Assembly: GCA_024305745.1 (NCBI GenBank)
Contig: JAHRBS010000007.1
Location: 620,001-684,000 of the forward strand
DNA from: Polyporus tsugae
Lineage: Eukaryota > Basidiomycota > Agaricomycetes > Polyporales > Polyporaceae
Direction: 5' to 3'
DNA: 64,000 nt
Positions 23,018 to 35,117 of the stretch are shown here, piece after piece. A program made the position numbers and the translations under genes. Every line of letters starts with the position of its first letter. The stretch's first letter is position 1. The notes beneath the pieces are model-generated. The model saw only the letters and a list, made by a program, of their open reading frames with translations, was not told the origin of the DNA and ran no database searches.

Positions 23018-26000
23018 ATGCCCTCCCTAACACAGGACAGCAACCACTCATCCGACTACTTCGACGATGATCCTGAGTTCCTCAAGGCAATCAACGAAGT
23101 TCACATACCGGGGGATATCGTAGTCAGCCCCGCAAAGTCCCTCTCCCCCCCTCCGCTTGCGCAACCGCCAAGGCTCGATGCCGATGACAATCCGGGGGTC
23201 AATCCACCACTTGATGCGGATGAACCGCCCCCTCTTACTCAGCGGGCTTTGAAGAGACCACGTTCTCCGGACGACGACCTCTACGCGGACGACGACGGCA
23301 CGCAGTACCACAGCGTCCTAAATGCTGTGGATGGGAACGATGGAGAAGACGAAGACTCGTACTTAGACTCCCACACCTATGGAGCGGCGCGATTCGGGGA
23401 GTTTGGCGAGTACATGACAAGGAAACGGGCAAAGCTGCAGGTCCAGAACGGGGAGATGGTGGGCGAAGAGGACGAGGCGGGTCAACGGAGTAAGATCTTC
23501 AGTGGTCTTCAGATATATGTACGTCTGCCCTTTTTTCAAGCACGGCAGGGTTCGAATGGTTTGGACCGGACACTCATCGATGGAAACTTGAAGCTGGTGG
23601 CAGGACAGGACGCCGTCTCAACCGCTTTCCCGAACCCTCGGTGTCCAGCGGCGTTGCTCCCGTCCGAAGCATCCCGAATGCCTGCCATGCATTGTAGAAC
23701 ATGTCTGATAAAGTGTTGCAGATAAATGGCTGGACAGAGCCGTCTGTCCAGGATCTCCGCAAGATGATCGTTCAGAACGGAGGCATCTTCCACCCGTATC
23801 TCGACAAGAAGTCACTTGTGTACGTCCTTCCCCCACACACATGGCTCACAACTCCCGCTCAAGCCTCCATAGGACTCACGTCCTCACATGCTCGCTGACC
23901 CCAGCCAAAGTCCGCGAATTCAAGCACATGAAGGTCGTCAAGCCAGACTGGCTTCTCGAGAGCCTCAAGACGGGCACGCTCCTCCCCTGGCAGAACTACA
24001 TCTTCCGCCCGGGCGAGCGAATGGAGACTACACAGGGACGCAAGGCTCCCCAGAAGTCGCTCTTCGGAAACTTCGTCGCCCATTCAAAGCGACCGCCTCC
24101 CTTCGCCGCGAAGGCCGCATTCAGCGGCAACGGGCCAGACTCCTCAATGGCGATCGACGATGGTGACGTTGACTGGCAGGACAGTCAGCTCGAAGCCGGA
24201 CCCTCGCAACCCTCCCCGAGCCCTTCCCCACCACAAACACCCAAGAAGACCAGTGCTTCGCGCAAGGCCGCCCCGACCACTCCATCTCGCCCGCTCTACA
24301 TCACCGACCCCGCCTCCCCGGAAGACGCCGCGCGAATCCCGGGTTACGCCGCGCACAAGTCGAACCCGAACGCCGAGCGCGCGATGAAGAACCCGGCGTG
24401 GCGTGCGGCGCACACGTCGGTCGCGCCTGACTTCATCGAGGGGTACTACAAGAACTCGCGGCTACACCACTTGTCGATGTGGAAGGCGGAGCTGAAGAAC
24501 TTAGTTGCGGAAGCGCAAGAACGCGCGGAGAACGGCGGGGCGGAGGCGTGGAAGAAGACGGTTGCGGCGAAGGACCCTGACGGAGGCAGTGGGATCGGGA
24601 TGAGCGCGAGCCAGGAGGCGGTGGAGATGATCGTGCAGCAGAACTTGGGCGGGCGAGGGCTGGGGAGCGTCGGGCTGGAGGGCGATGTAAGCATGAAGGG
24701 GGCGAAGCTGGACAAGAAAGCGGCGCCGGGCAAGGGCAAGGGGAAAGAGAAGGCTGTGGACGAGGAGCGCGTCATCATGCATTGCGACTTTGACAGCTTC
24801 TTCGTGTCTGCGGGTCTGGTCGATCGGCCGCACCTGCGCGGGAAGCCCGTGGTTGTATGCCATTCGCAGGGGTCGACGGGAGGTGGTTCGAGCACGAGCG
24901 AGATCGCTAGTGCGAGCTACGAGGCGCGGAAGTTTGGAATCAAGGGCGGTATGAGGTGCGTCAACATATGACAACGTCGGTTCACTGGCAGCTCACACGA
25001 CTACGATACAGTCTGCAGCAAGCTCGAAAGCTGTGTCCGACCGTCATGACTATCCCGTATGAGTTCCAACGGTTAGTCGAGTCATTCCAGCCACATACAC
25101 GTCTCTTACATCTGTTGGGGTAGATATAAGCAGTTCTCGCTGCAGTTCTACACAATACTTATGACGCACGCCGACGACCTTCAAGCCGTCTCTGTGGATG
25201 AAGCTCTCATTGACGTCACTAGCAGTGTCGAGCGTATCCGCGCCGAGCTCGCACAACACCCAGAGCGCATGGACGACGGAAGCGATCCAGCGAAGGACTT
25301 CGCGGAGTCGATAAGGACGCAGGTCAGGAAAGTGACGGAGTGCGAAGGTCAGTGCACAGGCCTTCTGCCATTTTGCGAGGCTGACCATGATTTGGGCAGT
25401 GAGCATCGGGATAGCGCACAACATCATGCTCGCTCGGCTTGCGTCGAGGAAGGCGAAGCCGGGTGGGTCTTATCACCTGCGTCTGGAGGATGTCGCGGTG
25501 CACCTTGCTCCGCTAGACATCGATGCGTTGCACGGCTTCGGCTACTCGACCCGCCAGAAGGCGGAGGAAAAGCTTGGAGCGACCAACTTGGGCGAGCTTG
25601 CGAAGAAGAGCAAAGCGGTGTTGTGCGAGGCGCTCGGAAAGGGCACTGGGGAGATCTTGTACAAGGCCCTGCGCGGGATCGATGACAGGAAGCTGGAGAG
25701 CGACAAGCCGCGGAAGTCTGTGTCGTGCGACATCAACGTAGGTTGTTCTAATTTGCCCTCCTGTGAACATGTCTGATGTCTACTCGCAGTACGGCATCCG
25801 CTTTGAGAACAACGAACAAGCGGAGACGTTCATATACCAGATGGCAGAAGAGGTTTCCCGCAGGCTGAAGAGCATCGACATGCGCGGTCGTTCCATCACG
25901 CTCAGGATTCTTACTCGAGATCCGAGTGCTCCCGTGGAAGCTCCGAAGGTACGTTCAGCAGACTTCCTTCTCGACTGGGGCTCATCTCTCCGCAACAGTT

Positions 26001-27315
26001 CCTTGGACATGGATTATGTGAAGCACACAACAAGCAGATGCCTCTGATCGCACCCGGCGGACGAGCGACTAGTGATGACAAAGTCATTGGCGAGCACGCC
26101 TGGCGGATGCTCAAGAGCCTCAACTTCGACCCGAAGGAGCTGCGCGGCGTTGCGATCCAGATTCAGAAGCTTGAGAAGGCCTCTGGACCTCAAGAATCCG
26201 AGCTCGGTCAAGCGCTCCTACCGTTCAGGCGCGTCGAAACGAACACGAACAAGCAGAACCGCGCCGGAGATGCTTCGACAAGTCGTGCGCCACAGATTGC
26301 GGTCGAACCTCCGTCTTCGCCAGATGATATCGAGATCATCGAGAACCCTATCAAGCCTGCCTCGCCTGCGAACCACAACTTCGACTTGCCATCGTTCTCT
26401 CAGGTAGACATGTCGGTTTTCGCCGCCCTGCCAGACGACGTCCGAAAGGAGCTCGAGGACGAGTACAAGCGTCGCTCCGCCACGCCCGGGCCAGCGCCGA
26501 AGGACCCATCGCCGATGCCGGAACCCGCGCCGCCGCAGAGGAAGTCCATCCTGAAGAGCACAAACGTCAAGCGTATCACGGGGCAGCTCGCGCCGCGCAA
26601 CCGGCCCTTCCTCACCCAGACGAACAAGTTCTTCGGCAAACGCGTCTACGCGTCCTCGATCGCCGTCTCGGAGCGCGAGCTGCGCAAGTACGGCATCGAC
26701 CCCGAGGTGTTCGCCGCGCTCCCGCCCGAGCTGCAGCGCGAGCAGCTCGCCGCGCGCCGCGCCCCCGGCGTGACCGTGCACGTCGGGAAGCGCAAGGTGC
26801 TGAAGCCGTCCAGGGGCCCGCGCGGGCGATTCTCCTCGGGGATCGTGTTCGCTCCGCCACCTCCGCCCAAGGCGGTGTACCGCGTGCGGCCGACGCTGAA
26901 GCAGCAGGGGAAGGAGAAGGGCGAGAAGCTATGCTTCAGCGAGACGGAGGATCTGCAGACGGTAATCGAGAGCTGGGTGGGGAGCTTCAGGGAGCACGCG
27001 CCGAACCAGCGGGACGTGGACTACTTTGCGAAGTTCTTGGTGCAGAGCGTGGATGGGGAGCGGGCGGCGGACTCGGGCGTCGAGCGGGCGGTCGCGGTCG
27101 TGAAGTGGTGGCTTGTGCTGCTGAGGCGGCATTTCGGGGCCTGGGAGAACGCGCCGGAGCCGGAGGGAGACGGAGCGGAGGGTGCTGGTGGGCGGCCGGC
27201 GAGGGTGACGTCGGAGTATGTGGGGCGGGTGTGGTGGAGAGCGTTCAGGGAGGTGAAGGCGAAGATGGACGCCGCGGCGAGGAAGAAGTTTGGTGGGTGT
27301 CTTTCGTTGAAATGA
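23018..27315 (+). CDS. REV1: DNA repair protein REV1 (translesion dCMP transferase)
   Basis: Eight exons: 23018-23518, 23722-23819, 23873-24955, 25012-25071, 25124-25347, 25400-25737, 25790-25948 and 25999-27315. All are in phase, 1259 residues. An acidic N-terminus is followed by a BRCT domain (about 159-245, KIFSGLQIYINGW to KPDWLLESL), a linker, then a Y-family polymerase core. Catalytic acids are visible as CDFDSFFV (D505, D507) and SVDEA (D606, E607). The little-finger region reads YGIRFENNEQAETF and ITLRILTRD, followed by GHGLCEAHNKQ. Two ubiquitin-binding motifs (FAALPDDVRKEL near 965 and FAALPPELQRE near 1062) precede a C-terminal REV7/polymerase-interaction domain. REV1 inserts dCMP opposite abasic sites and scaffolds polymerase zeta at stalled forks in the nucleus. 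All key residues are present. Confidence 0.95.
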
Positions 27316-28335
27316 GGGTACGCCGAGTTGCTTTGTACATGCTATAAATTATACTGTATCTATCTAGTTCTTTCCATTACAGGGATTCACTCCGTCCACA
27401 TATATAACTACCCACAATGCTTTTCCCTGGAATCGTACGGTTGTAATATCATACATTCTCCATCCAGGGGTTGTATAGCTAGCTCCTACTCGCAACTAAA
27501 CATATCTTCCGACATGCAATACCTTCATCAATGATGGAAAGCACTCATGGGTACAATGTGTGAGGGGATATCATCCAGGAGCCGAGGGTGCTACATATAA
27601 CATACGTCACCCATGTGCAACGCGAAATGCGAGAAGACGCCAAACATGAGTGATGCGTATAAAAGCAGGGAGAGAGACGAGGGACCGAACGGGAGCTTTA
27701 GTGCTTCTCGTCCAAACGGCCTTCGCCGAGATGGTTGAGCTCATCCTCTACGGCGTCGAAGTATAGCGGGACCAGATCCAGAGGATGGGCGGCGGTGACA
27801 AATGCACGGACCCCTATCGAGCCCGAGGCCTGAGTATTGAGTTCCACACCGGAAGCGGGGAGGCCAAGAGCGACACGAACATCTCGCCGAGCGTGTAGTC
27901 GATCGCGCTCATGAACAGGAACACAGACATATCGCGGGACAGAAACACTGTCCGTACAGCTGAGGTATATTGACTGATATAGCGCCAGCACATTGTAGTC
28001 CCGAACTGGAATATGAAGGGACAAAGGGAATGTGTCTGGTCCTTGAGGAGGTATCGCCAGTTGAAGTCCAAGAGTGAGGGTCGGGTGTAGGCGCCCTCGT
28101 CTCGGCGCCCCAACAAGTCGGGCAAAGTGTTGTACATAGGCAGAACCAGGGCAATATGAGGTGTACGAGCGAATAAAGATGGGTTTGCGAGGGGAGTGCG
28201 CTGGTTATGAAGCAGGACTCTACTAATGATACAAGCTGGCATTGAAGCGTGAGTCGACGGTGAAAAAGGCAAGAAAGCACAACTCACAGATTCTCAAATT
28301 CCTTTGCCCAGCTGTCCTTGGCAGCACTACACTCA
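27316..28335. other. 3' flank of REV1 and gap, no supported gene
   Basis: This is AT-richer than the flanking genes. A minus-strand frame (27814-28287) has hydrophobic patches but no in-phase splicing, start context or motif, and it was not accepted. Confidence 0.35.
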
Positions 28336-28632
28336 TTAATCTACCGGGGCCTTCGCCATCGGCGGATGAGCACTGGGCTCAGTGCTCTGGATGAGGGGCT
28401 CCCGCTCGTTGGGAAAACTTTCAAGCGAGGGTCGTCGTCTACATGAGCACAGGGTTTCTGTGCATGCATGACCTGTCAACGAGCGAGTGAGTACTATGTT
28501 CACGGCGGGATAAGAAAAAAAAGGAAAGTGGTACTCACGGACGCTCAGAAAGTCAAGGCAGACACCGATGCAGACATCGTAGCACGCGGCGAATGCGAGT
28601 GCACAGCAGCTGCCTACGACATCGTCCGACAT
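28336..28632 (-). CDS. Small cysteine-rich protein, possibly membrane-anchored
   Basis: Two minus-strand exons, 28539-28632 and 28336-28472 (66-nt intron with GTGAGT donor), give 76 residues. The N-terminal half (MSDDVVGSCCALAFAACYDV) has paired and spaced cysteines in a hydrophobic context, followed by CTETLCSCRRR. The C-terminal half is polar and Pro/Ser/Glu-rich. This shape, short with a Cys-rich hydrophobic head, suggests palmitoylation or peripheral membrane attachment. That is inference. Similar small proteins occur in Agaricomycetes to my knowledge, with no known function. It starts 286 bp from the divergent nucleostemin-like gene. Confidence 0.6.
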   Translation of the reverse strand: MSDDVVGSCCALAFAACYDVCIGVCLDFLSVREYHFPFFSYPAVNIVLTRSLTGHACTETLCSCRRRPSLESFPNEREPLIQSTEPSAHPPMAKAPVD

Positions 28633-28918
28633 GGCAGCAGTGAGGGAGGTGTGTGTTTTTCGTGTGCTGGCAAGGACGACGGTGGTAGGTTACAACAAGG
28701 AATTGAGAAGAGGGCTTTCCCCATGGCGGCCGCTTCTGCCATGGCCCGTGCTGGGCGTGAGCAAACCGGCGTTCGTGTCCAGGATGCTTCTTGGCGGAGA
28801 CCCGGGCCGGCGTAGCCAATGCCCCTAATCTGGGGTTAGCGCCGAGGAGAAGAAAAAGATTCAGTTTCTGTACTCTCCCCCAATATATGCGCATTCATCT
28901 CTACACCGTCATCTCAAA

Positions 28919-31093
28919 ATGACCCGAAACAGTGCGTGGGTTCCTCAAAGATAAACCCGTTGCTCATCATCGGACAGAACACCGAAAACTCGACATTCCG
29001 ACCAAGTCCAGTGTGTGCCGTGAGACAGATGGCCGATCTTCCTGTTAGCTGATCCTCCTCCCAGAGCTCAAGAAAGACCCCGGTGTTCCTCGTCTACCGA
29101 GTTTGAAAGCTCGTAATGCCGGCAAACATGTTCACCAAGTACGTGAATGTAACAATCCTGCATCAGGCACTCGTGGTTCATGGGCAGTCTCTCTGTAGCC
29201 CCCTCGCGCAGACCCCGACTCCCAGATGGCCTCAGAACCGACCCTCTCCTCTCTGGCTGCTCTTGCAGCATCATCCTCAGCCGTAGATGACGAGGCAAAC
29301 TCTGCGGACCCCTCGTCGTCCAACGGCGCACCAAAAACAAAGGAGCAGCTCCGCCGGCACTACCTTCGCTCCCTTCACAAAGTGATCGACGAGGCGGACA
29401 TCATCGTACTTGTTCTTGACGCACGGGACCCGGAAGGTTGCCGTAGTCGGCTTGTGGAGGAAGAAGTCCGTCGGAGAGAGGCCGAAGGGAAGCGTTTGGT
29501 CTTCGTCTTAAATAAAGTTGGTGAGTATCCTTTTGGATAGACGGATGGGTGCTTCCCTCCGTTCATATCTCGTAGTTCGTTCAGGGCTGCGCAGGCTGTT
29601 TGCGAGGACGCGGTCATTTGGGTATGACATAGGCTTGATGGGTCTAGTTTTCGTGCGAATCATGGCACGCATGTTATCGATGTCTACCTTGTCTCCCGGC
29701 GTACATATTACCTCACCCTTGTAACTGATCACCCACTCAGACCTTGTCCCCCGCGACAATGCCCAAGCGTGGCTCCGCTACCTTCGCCACTCGACCCCAA
29801 CCCTCCCGTTCAAGTCTGCCTCCTCCCACCAGCGCACCAACCTTTCCTCCTCCACCGGCCCCGCGCTTCTCCGCCTGCTCAAAGCGTACAAGCCCACCGC
29901 ACAGAGCATCACCGTCGGCATCGTTGGCTACCCCAACGTAGGCAAGAGTAGTCTCATCAACTCGCTAAAGCGCTCGAAAGTCTGCCCCGTCGCCGCCCAG
30001 CCGGGGCACACCAAGGAGCTTCAAACCGTCCAGCTCGAGCGCGGCCTGCGCATCATCGACTCGCCGGGTGTCGTCTTCGACGTAGACGACTTCGACGCCG
30101 GCAAGGCTGCGTCCTCTTCGGCCAGGAACTCGAACCTCCTCCTCCGCAATGTCGTCAAGGTTGAGGACGTGCCGGACCCCGTCGAGCTCGTTGAGGAGAT
30201 CCTCGCGCGCACCGACCGCGCGACGGTGAAGAAGCTCTACAACATCGAGGACTTCGCGTCCCCGCTCGAGTTCCTCACCATGCTCGCGCTACTCACCGGC
30301 CGCCTGCTCAAGGGCGGCACCCCAGACGTCCTGGCGGCGGCACGCCACGTCCTCATGGACTGGAACCACCAGAAGATCCCGTACTTCTCCGTGCCGCCCA
30401 GTGTGCACCCATCGCTCGTACCGTCGACTGTGCCGGGCACGGGCGGGGCGCAGGTCGCGCCTGGGGCGGAGAACGTCGGGCAGGCGCAGATCCTAATGGA
30501 ACTCTCTGCGCCGTTCCAGCTCGAGGGCCTGTTCGGCCAGGCCGACGCCGGGGCGTTTGGCGGTGGAGGGGATGGTCCAGATGCTGTGATGGACGAGGAC
30601 GCGGACGCGTTCGTCCCAGACGAGGCGGAGTCGATGGACGAGGATGGGTGAGTGCTCCCTTCCACCCACCCGCTTAGCCATTGCTTACAGGGGATGATGA
30701 TACAGAAAACAGATGGAGTCGGACGACCTCGCGTCTCACATCCCGCGCAAGCGCTCCCGCAGCCCATCCGAGTCCGTCCTCTCCGCCCCTACTTCCACCT
30801 CCACTACACGGGTCTCGGTCACAGTCAACGAGAACGCGCGCCAGCCAGCCCCGAAGCGTCTACGGCGCTCGCACGAGGTGCCTGCGTACGACGCGCCGAT
30901 CGCGGAGCACGCACGGCAGCGCATGGCCGGCGCGAACCCTCTCAGCCGCAAGGTGCTTAAGAAGGAGGCGAAGAAGGCGCGGCGGGTGGCGAACCGGGCG
31001 GCGCAGAACGAGCGGATGCGCGAGGGGATGGAGGTCGACGAGGACGCCACGGTCGCGCTCGGGACGACGTTTTTGGGCTCTGGGTCACCTTGA
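28919..31093 (+). CDS. GNL3: Nucleostemin/GNL3-like nucleolar GTPase
   Basis: Exons 28919-28931, 29065-29138, 29226-29520, 29741-30647 and 30706-31093 join in phase (558 residues). The GTPase motifs are circularly permuted: DARDPEGCRS, then G4 NKVD (125-128), G1 GYPNVGKSS (about 190-198), the switch region AQPGHTKELQTV, and G3 DSPGV (about 234). This order defines the YlqF/YawG family, and DARDPEGCRS plus PGHTKE fits the nucleostemin/Grn1 branch. This branch acts in the nucleolus in 60S ribosomal subunit maturation. The C-terminus is acidic, then has basic KRSR and KKEAKKARR clusters for nuclear import. The N-terminal basic domain is shorter than usual (KLKKDPGVPRLPSLKAR), and the 13-nt first exon is the least certain part. 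The third intron is long (220 nt). Confidence 0.85.
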
Positions 31094-32034
31094 GGTTCCG
31101 AGACGAGGCGTAGGCGTGCGATTGGCTGGGCGAGGGTGAGGGTATGATCAGGAGGGGGGATGTAGGATTATATGCGGGCTGTCTGATCAGGCCGCTTTGC
31201 GTGCGCACTGTAGGTTAACGATGTCCACATACAACGTCGCTTCTGGTAAGAAGGCATGTAACCCTCAGCGATAAAGTTCGGTAGAAGAGATTGTGTGGTG
31301 GTGCGTCTAACGTCATGGTGTAGCCCAGCTCCCGTCACGGTGTTTTCCATGTATTGGGACGTCTTCTCCATGGCGTTTACTTAAGGTTCTTTCCCGCTTA
31401 CCAGCACTTACCACTCGGACCTACACTCGACAGAGCTCAACGACCTCCGACTCTTTGGAGCCCGGAGTCGTCCCCTTTTCAACTGCTATCAACGCAAGAG
31501 ATTGCTGACCTACGTGTTCGACGCACCAAACGCACCTTCTGACACAAACTTCAAAGCCGGTGTTAACGATCCTTGGACGCACCTCCTTTCCTGAGGTAAG
31601 TACAAGATCACGTCTTGCGAACGCTCACAACCATGTGGGACACCAAGTACGTGTCAGATTCACACTGTTGAAAATATCGTCCAAACATTGCGGCCATATG
31701 TTTAGCAGAATATCCGAAGCGCAGCAGTCGCTGAGAACAAGGGAGGCACCGGCGCTTATCGAGAACAAGGTTGTTTACGCTTATTTGCCGCCCGGTTACT
31801 CGACATAGGCGCTCGCTGGCTATTGTATCCTTGGCGTCTATCCACAGCGGGAGGACAATGAGCTGGCCGAGTTTAGGAAATGACAATGGCTGTTACCCGA
31901 CGCCGTCCATTCCAGAGAACAATAATGCAACCATGGGGATTTCCTGAAGAGCCGCCATGCTTTTCAGGCGCGCCACGCCGACTGTCTCTCCCGCTCTCCC
32001 ACCTTTCTCTCCTACCACGACTAGACGACTCGAC
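31094..32034. other. Intergenic, no supported gene
   Basis: Short unspliceable frames only. The last 100 bp is the presumed promoter and 5' leader of the membrane-receptor gene. Confidence 0.35.
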
Positions 32035-35000
32035 ATGTTGTCGAGCATTTTCATGACTTCGTTCCTTTTCGGCGCATCGTTTGGTGAGTACTGTGTCTCG
32101 TCTACTGCAGGACTGTCTGCTCAACATTTACCGCAGCCGCACAATCTTCACCAACTGTAGTCTGCGTTGCAGGGCAATGCCTCGAAGGGTTCACCAACAC
32201 CACCAGTGCGTACTGGCTTCACGGTTTCCTCTATATTCGTACTAACATGACCCAGTTGGCGCGGTATTATCTGCGTCTGGCGCTGCAACCGACGTCCTCC
32301 TTCTACCAAGCCAATATACTTCGACGTCCGACCCATCCCTTCTCCATAGCCTCCTCACGTCCTCAAGCGCATCCATCTCCTCATCCCCCGGCTTCGATGC
32401 CAACCTCTCCCTTCCTCTCAACCTTGCGCTTCAGCCAGGTGTCGCAGTCTACCCCCAGGCCAAGTACTCTGGTGATGCAAGCTTCGTCCAGCTCCCAAGC
32501 ACTCGCCTGAACAGCACTTCGCTGTCCCCCGGCTCTCTGGCACTGTCGTCGAACGTGTGGGCGGCAATTTCCACGGGCTCATCCAACGATCGGGTCATCT
32601 TCTGGGATAGCGTGCCCGATGTTTCGCAGTTGCCCTCAAGCGCATCCGGTCCATCCGCGCTGCTCGACATCCAGTCTTCTGCCTGCTCGCCGCCCTGTGC
32701 CGGCGCCGGCGTATGTTCTGCCTCTGGACAGTGTGTCTGCCCGTCCGGATTCAACGGGACTTCCTGTGAAACATGCACCCCTGGTTTCTTTGGCCCGACT
32801 TGCCAGGCGTGCCCCGCCGACTGCGTCAAGTGCGACGACGGCATGACGGGCACTGGCAGATGCCTCGAGCCCCTCATCAAGAACCTTCCGTCCACCTGCA
32901 ACTGCGAGAACGGCGTCTGCGGATCCAACGGACAGTGCACTTGCAACCCTGGTTGGACGACGGCGAGCAACGGTACTGCTTGTGCCAAGTGTGCCGACGG
33001 TTTCTTCTTGAGCAGCGACGGAAACTGCGAAGGTACGTGGTGTGTGACGGGTGTTGTCATCCTTGACTGACAATCAATACAGTTTGTAGCCTCGGTTGCA
33101 CCCAGTGTGCTGATGGTAACGGAGAGTGCATCACTTGCAAGCCCGGCTTCACCCAGAATGCCAACGACCGCACCCAGTGCTTCGCGTCCCAGACGACTAC
33201 CTCCACGGGCACAACGTGCCCGGACGGTAGTTTTAGCAACGGGACGGCCTGCGAGCCCTGCTCTCCTCTCTGCCAGACCTGCAGTGCTGCGACTTCGTCG
33301 GATTGCATCATCTGCGGCTCTGGAAAGTATACGCTTAACGGTAATTGTGTTGGCACCGATGGTAACGGCGTCTGCTCTGGCTCCACCTTGGTTGCAGACA
33401 ACAACAAACACGAGTGCAATAGTAAGTAAATTTACTATCCCACGGGTTTTCGGTGTCTAATAGTCCTCGCTAGCTTGCCCCAACAAGTGCACCAGCTGCA
33501 AGTTCTCGTCGTTCACCGTCGCATCGACCATTGATCAGGTTCAGTGCACGGGCTGTCTCCCTGGTTCCGTCCTCTCAGGGGGCAAGTGTATCGACAGCTG
33601 TCCTACTGCTACGTTCCTTGATCCGAAGGACAACGTCACTTGTACCGGTGAGTCCCGTCCGATGAACTATGAAGGCCAACGGCTGATAATTATTTCGCTC
33701 AGCTTGCGACTCCTCGTGCGGCACTTGTGCGGGCTCCTCGACCTTCTGCTTGACCTGCGCAAACAACCAGCTTGCATCCAACGGCTCGTGTGTATCGTCG
33801 TGCCCCTCCAACACGTTCAGCTCCGCCGGCCAGTGCATCACTTGCCACCCGGACTGCGCGTCGTGTTCTGGAAGTTCGTTCAACCAGTGCTCGAGCTGTC
33901 CCTCGGACCGCCCGGTACTGACGAATGGCCGCTGCCTGCCGACCTGCAGCAAGGGACAGTACTTCGACAAGACATCCTCGACGTGCAAGTCTTGCGACTC
34001 CAGCTGCTCGAGCTGTTCCGGCTCCGGACCGAGCAACTGTCTCGCATGTTCGAGCTCCAGTCAGGTCCTGCGAGGCGGCACTTGCGTTTCCGCAAACTGC
34101 AACGGCACTTCCAGCACCATCTCCGGGCTCGGTGTCTGCCTGTCTGATCTGGTTGTCGTCCCCACTGCGTCGGGTACCGCCGCGCCCCTCCCTTCCATCA
34201 CCGGGATCGACACCCCCACGTCCTCCTCGACGACCACTGTCCGACGCCCGCTCGCGTGGTGGGAGATCCTCCTGATGGCCCTCGGATGCGCGTTCATCTT
34301 CGTCGTCATCCTCATGTGCTGGCGTCGCCGCGCCCGCAAGCGCCGCGCCGCAGCCACCGCCAACTTCGCCGCAGCGAAGGGGATCAACAACCGCGGCAGC
34401 TGGCGCTACCGTCTCGCGCGGTTCGGCGAGCGGTTCTTCGGGCACAAGAAGAGCCAACGCTGGATGCTCCCCGAGGACCCAAATGAGATCCGCCTCGAGA
34501 AGCTGCGCGCGGCGGAGGAGGCGCGCCTCGGCGGCCCGCTCGAGAAGATGCGTCTCGCGGAGGACCAACGCCACAAGCGGGACGTGGCCAACCTCCGCGC
34601 GTCCGAGGTGCGGCACGACAAGGACATGGACAACCTCCTCGACGCGTACGAGTACTCGCGCGCGGGCTCCAGCCGCGCCCCGTCGCCCCTGCCTTCGCTC
34701 CACTCCTACGACGACGACGACGGGCGCTCGCACAAAGCCGGCAGCCGCGGCAGCAGTCGAGGCTCGGACCGCGGGCGCAAGCCCCCCGTGAACAACCTCA
34801 CGCAGGAGTCGCTGTACTCGCAGGTCACCGGCCAGCCGCGGCGCGCGCCCGAGCCCCGCCTGCCCGTGCGCGCTCCCCCGGTGGACGTGCCGCACTCGCG
34901 CTTCTCGGGCTCGACGACGTACAGCAGTTGGCTGCTGCCCGAGCCGCCTGCCGACCACTCGGGCGCAGCCCCGCCTACGCCGGCGCAGGAGTACGCGCGC

Positions 35001-35117
35001 TCGGTGTCGCAGCCGGGCCACCGGCCGGGCGAGGACGCGCCGCAGCGCGGCGCGTACTGGCTGCAGCCGACGCACACGGGGAGCTCGGGCGGGTCGCGCA
35101 ACCCGTTCCTCCGATGA
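32035..35117 (+). CDS. Furin/EGF-repeat single-pass membrane protein
   Basis: Six in-phase exons: 32035-32083, 32137-32205, 32256-33032, 33083-33421, 33474-33647 and 33703-35117, 940 residues. A signal peptide (MLSSIFMTSFLFGASFA) precedes a Ser-rich ectodomain. Next is a long run of Cys-rich units: EGF/laminin-like (CAGAGVCSASGQCVCPSGFN, CENGVCGSNGQCTCNPGW) and furin-like (CSPLCQTCSAATSSDC, CHPDCASC). A Ser/Thr/Pro stalk and one transmembrane helix (about 655-677, WWEILLMALGCAFIFVVILM) follow, with a stop-transfer WRRRARKRR. The cytosolic part has a charged helical stretch (about 730-790) and a disordered Ser/Pro/Arg tail. This type I topology suggests a surface sensor or wall-interacting protein. 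No kinase domain is present. The ligand is unknown. Such growth-factor-receptor-like proteins occur in many Basidiomycota. Confidence 0.85.

Noticed and set aside
26218..26781. 187-codon minus-strand frame
   Set aside because: Antisense to the REV1 ubiquitin-binding region, which is strongly supported.
27814..28287. 157-codon minus-strand frame with hydrophobic patches
   Set aside because: No motif, no conserved pattern, and it ends in unstructured sequence; possibly a UTR of a neighbour.
33699..35075. 458-codon open frame on the minus strand
   Set aside because: It lies opposite the coding exon of the EGF/furin protein, is Arg/Ala-rich from GC-rich codon complement, and has no motifs.
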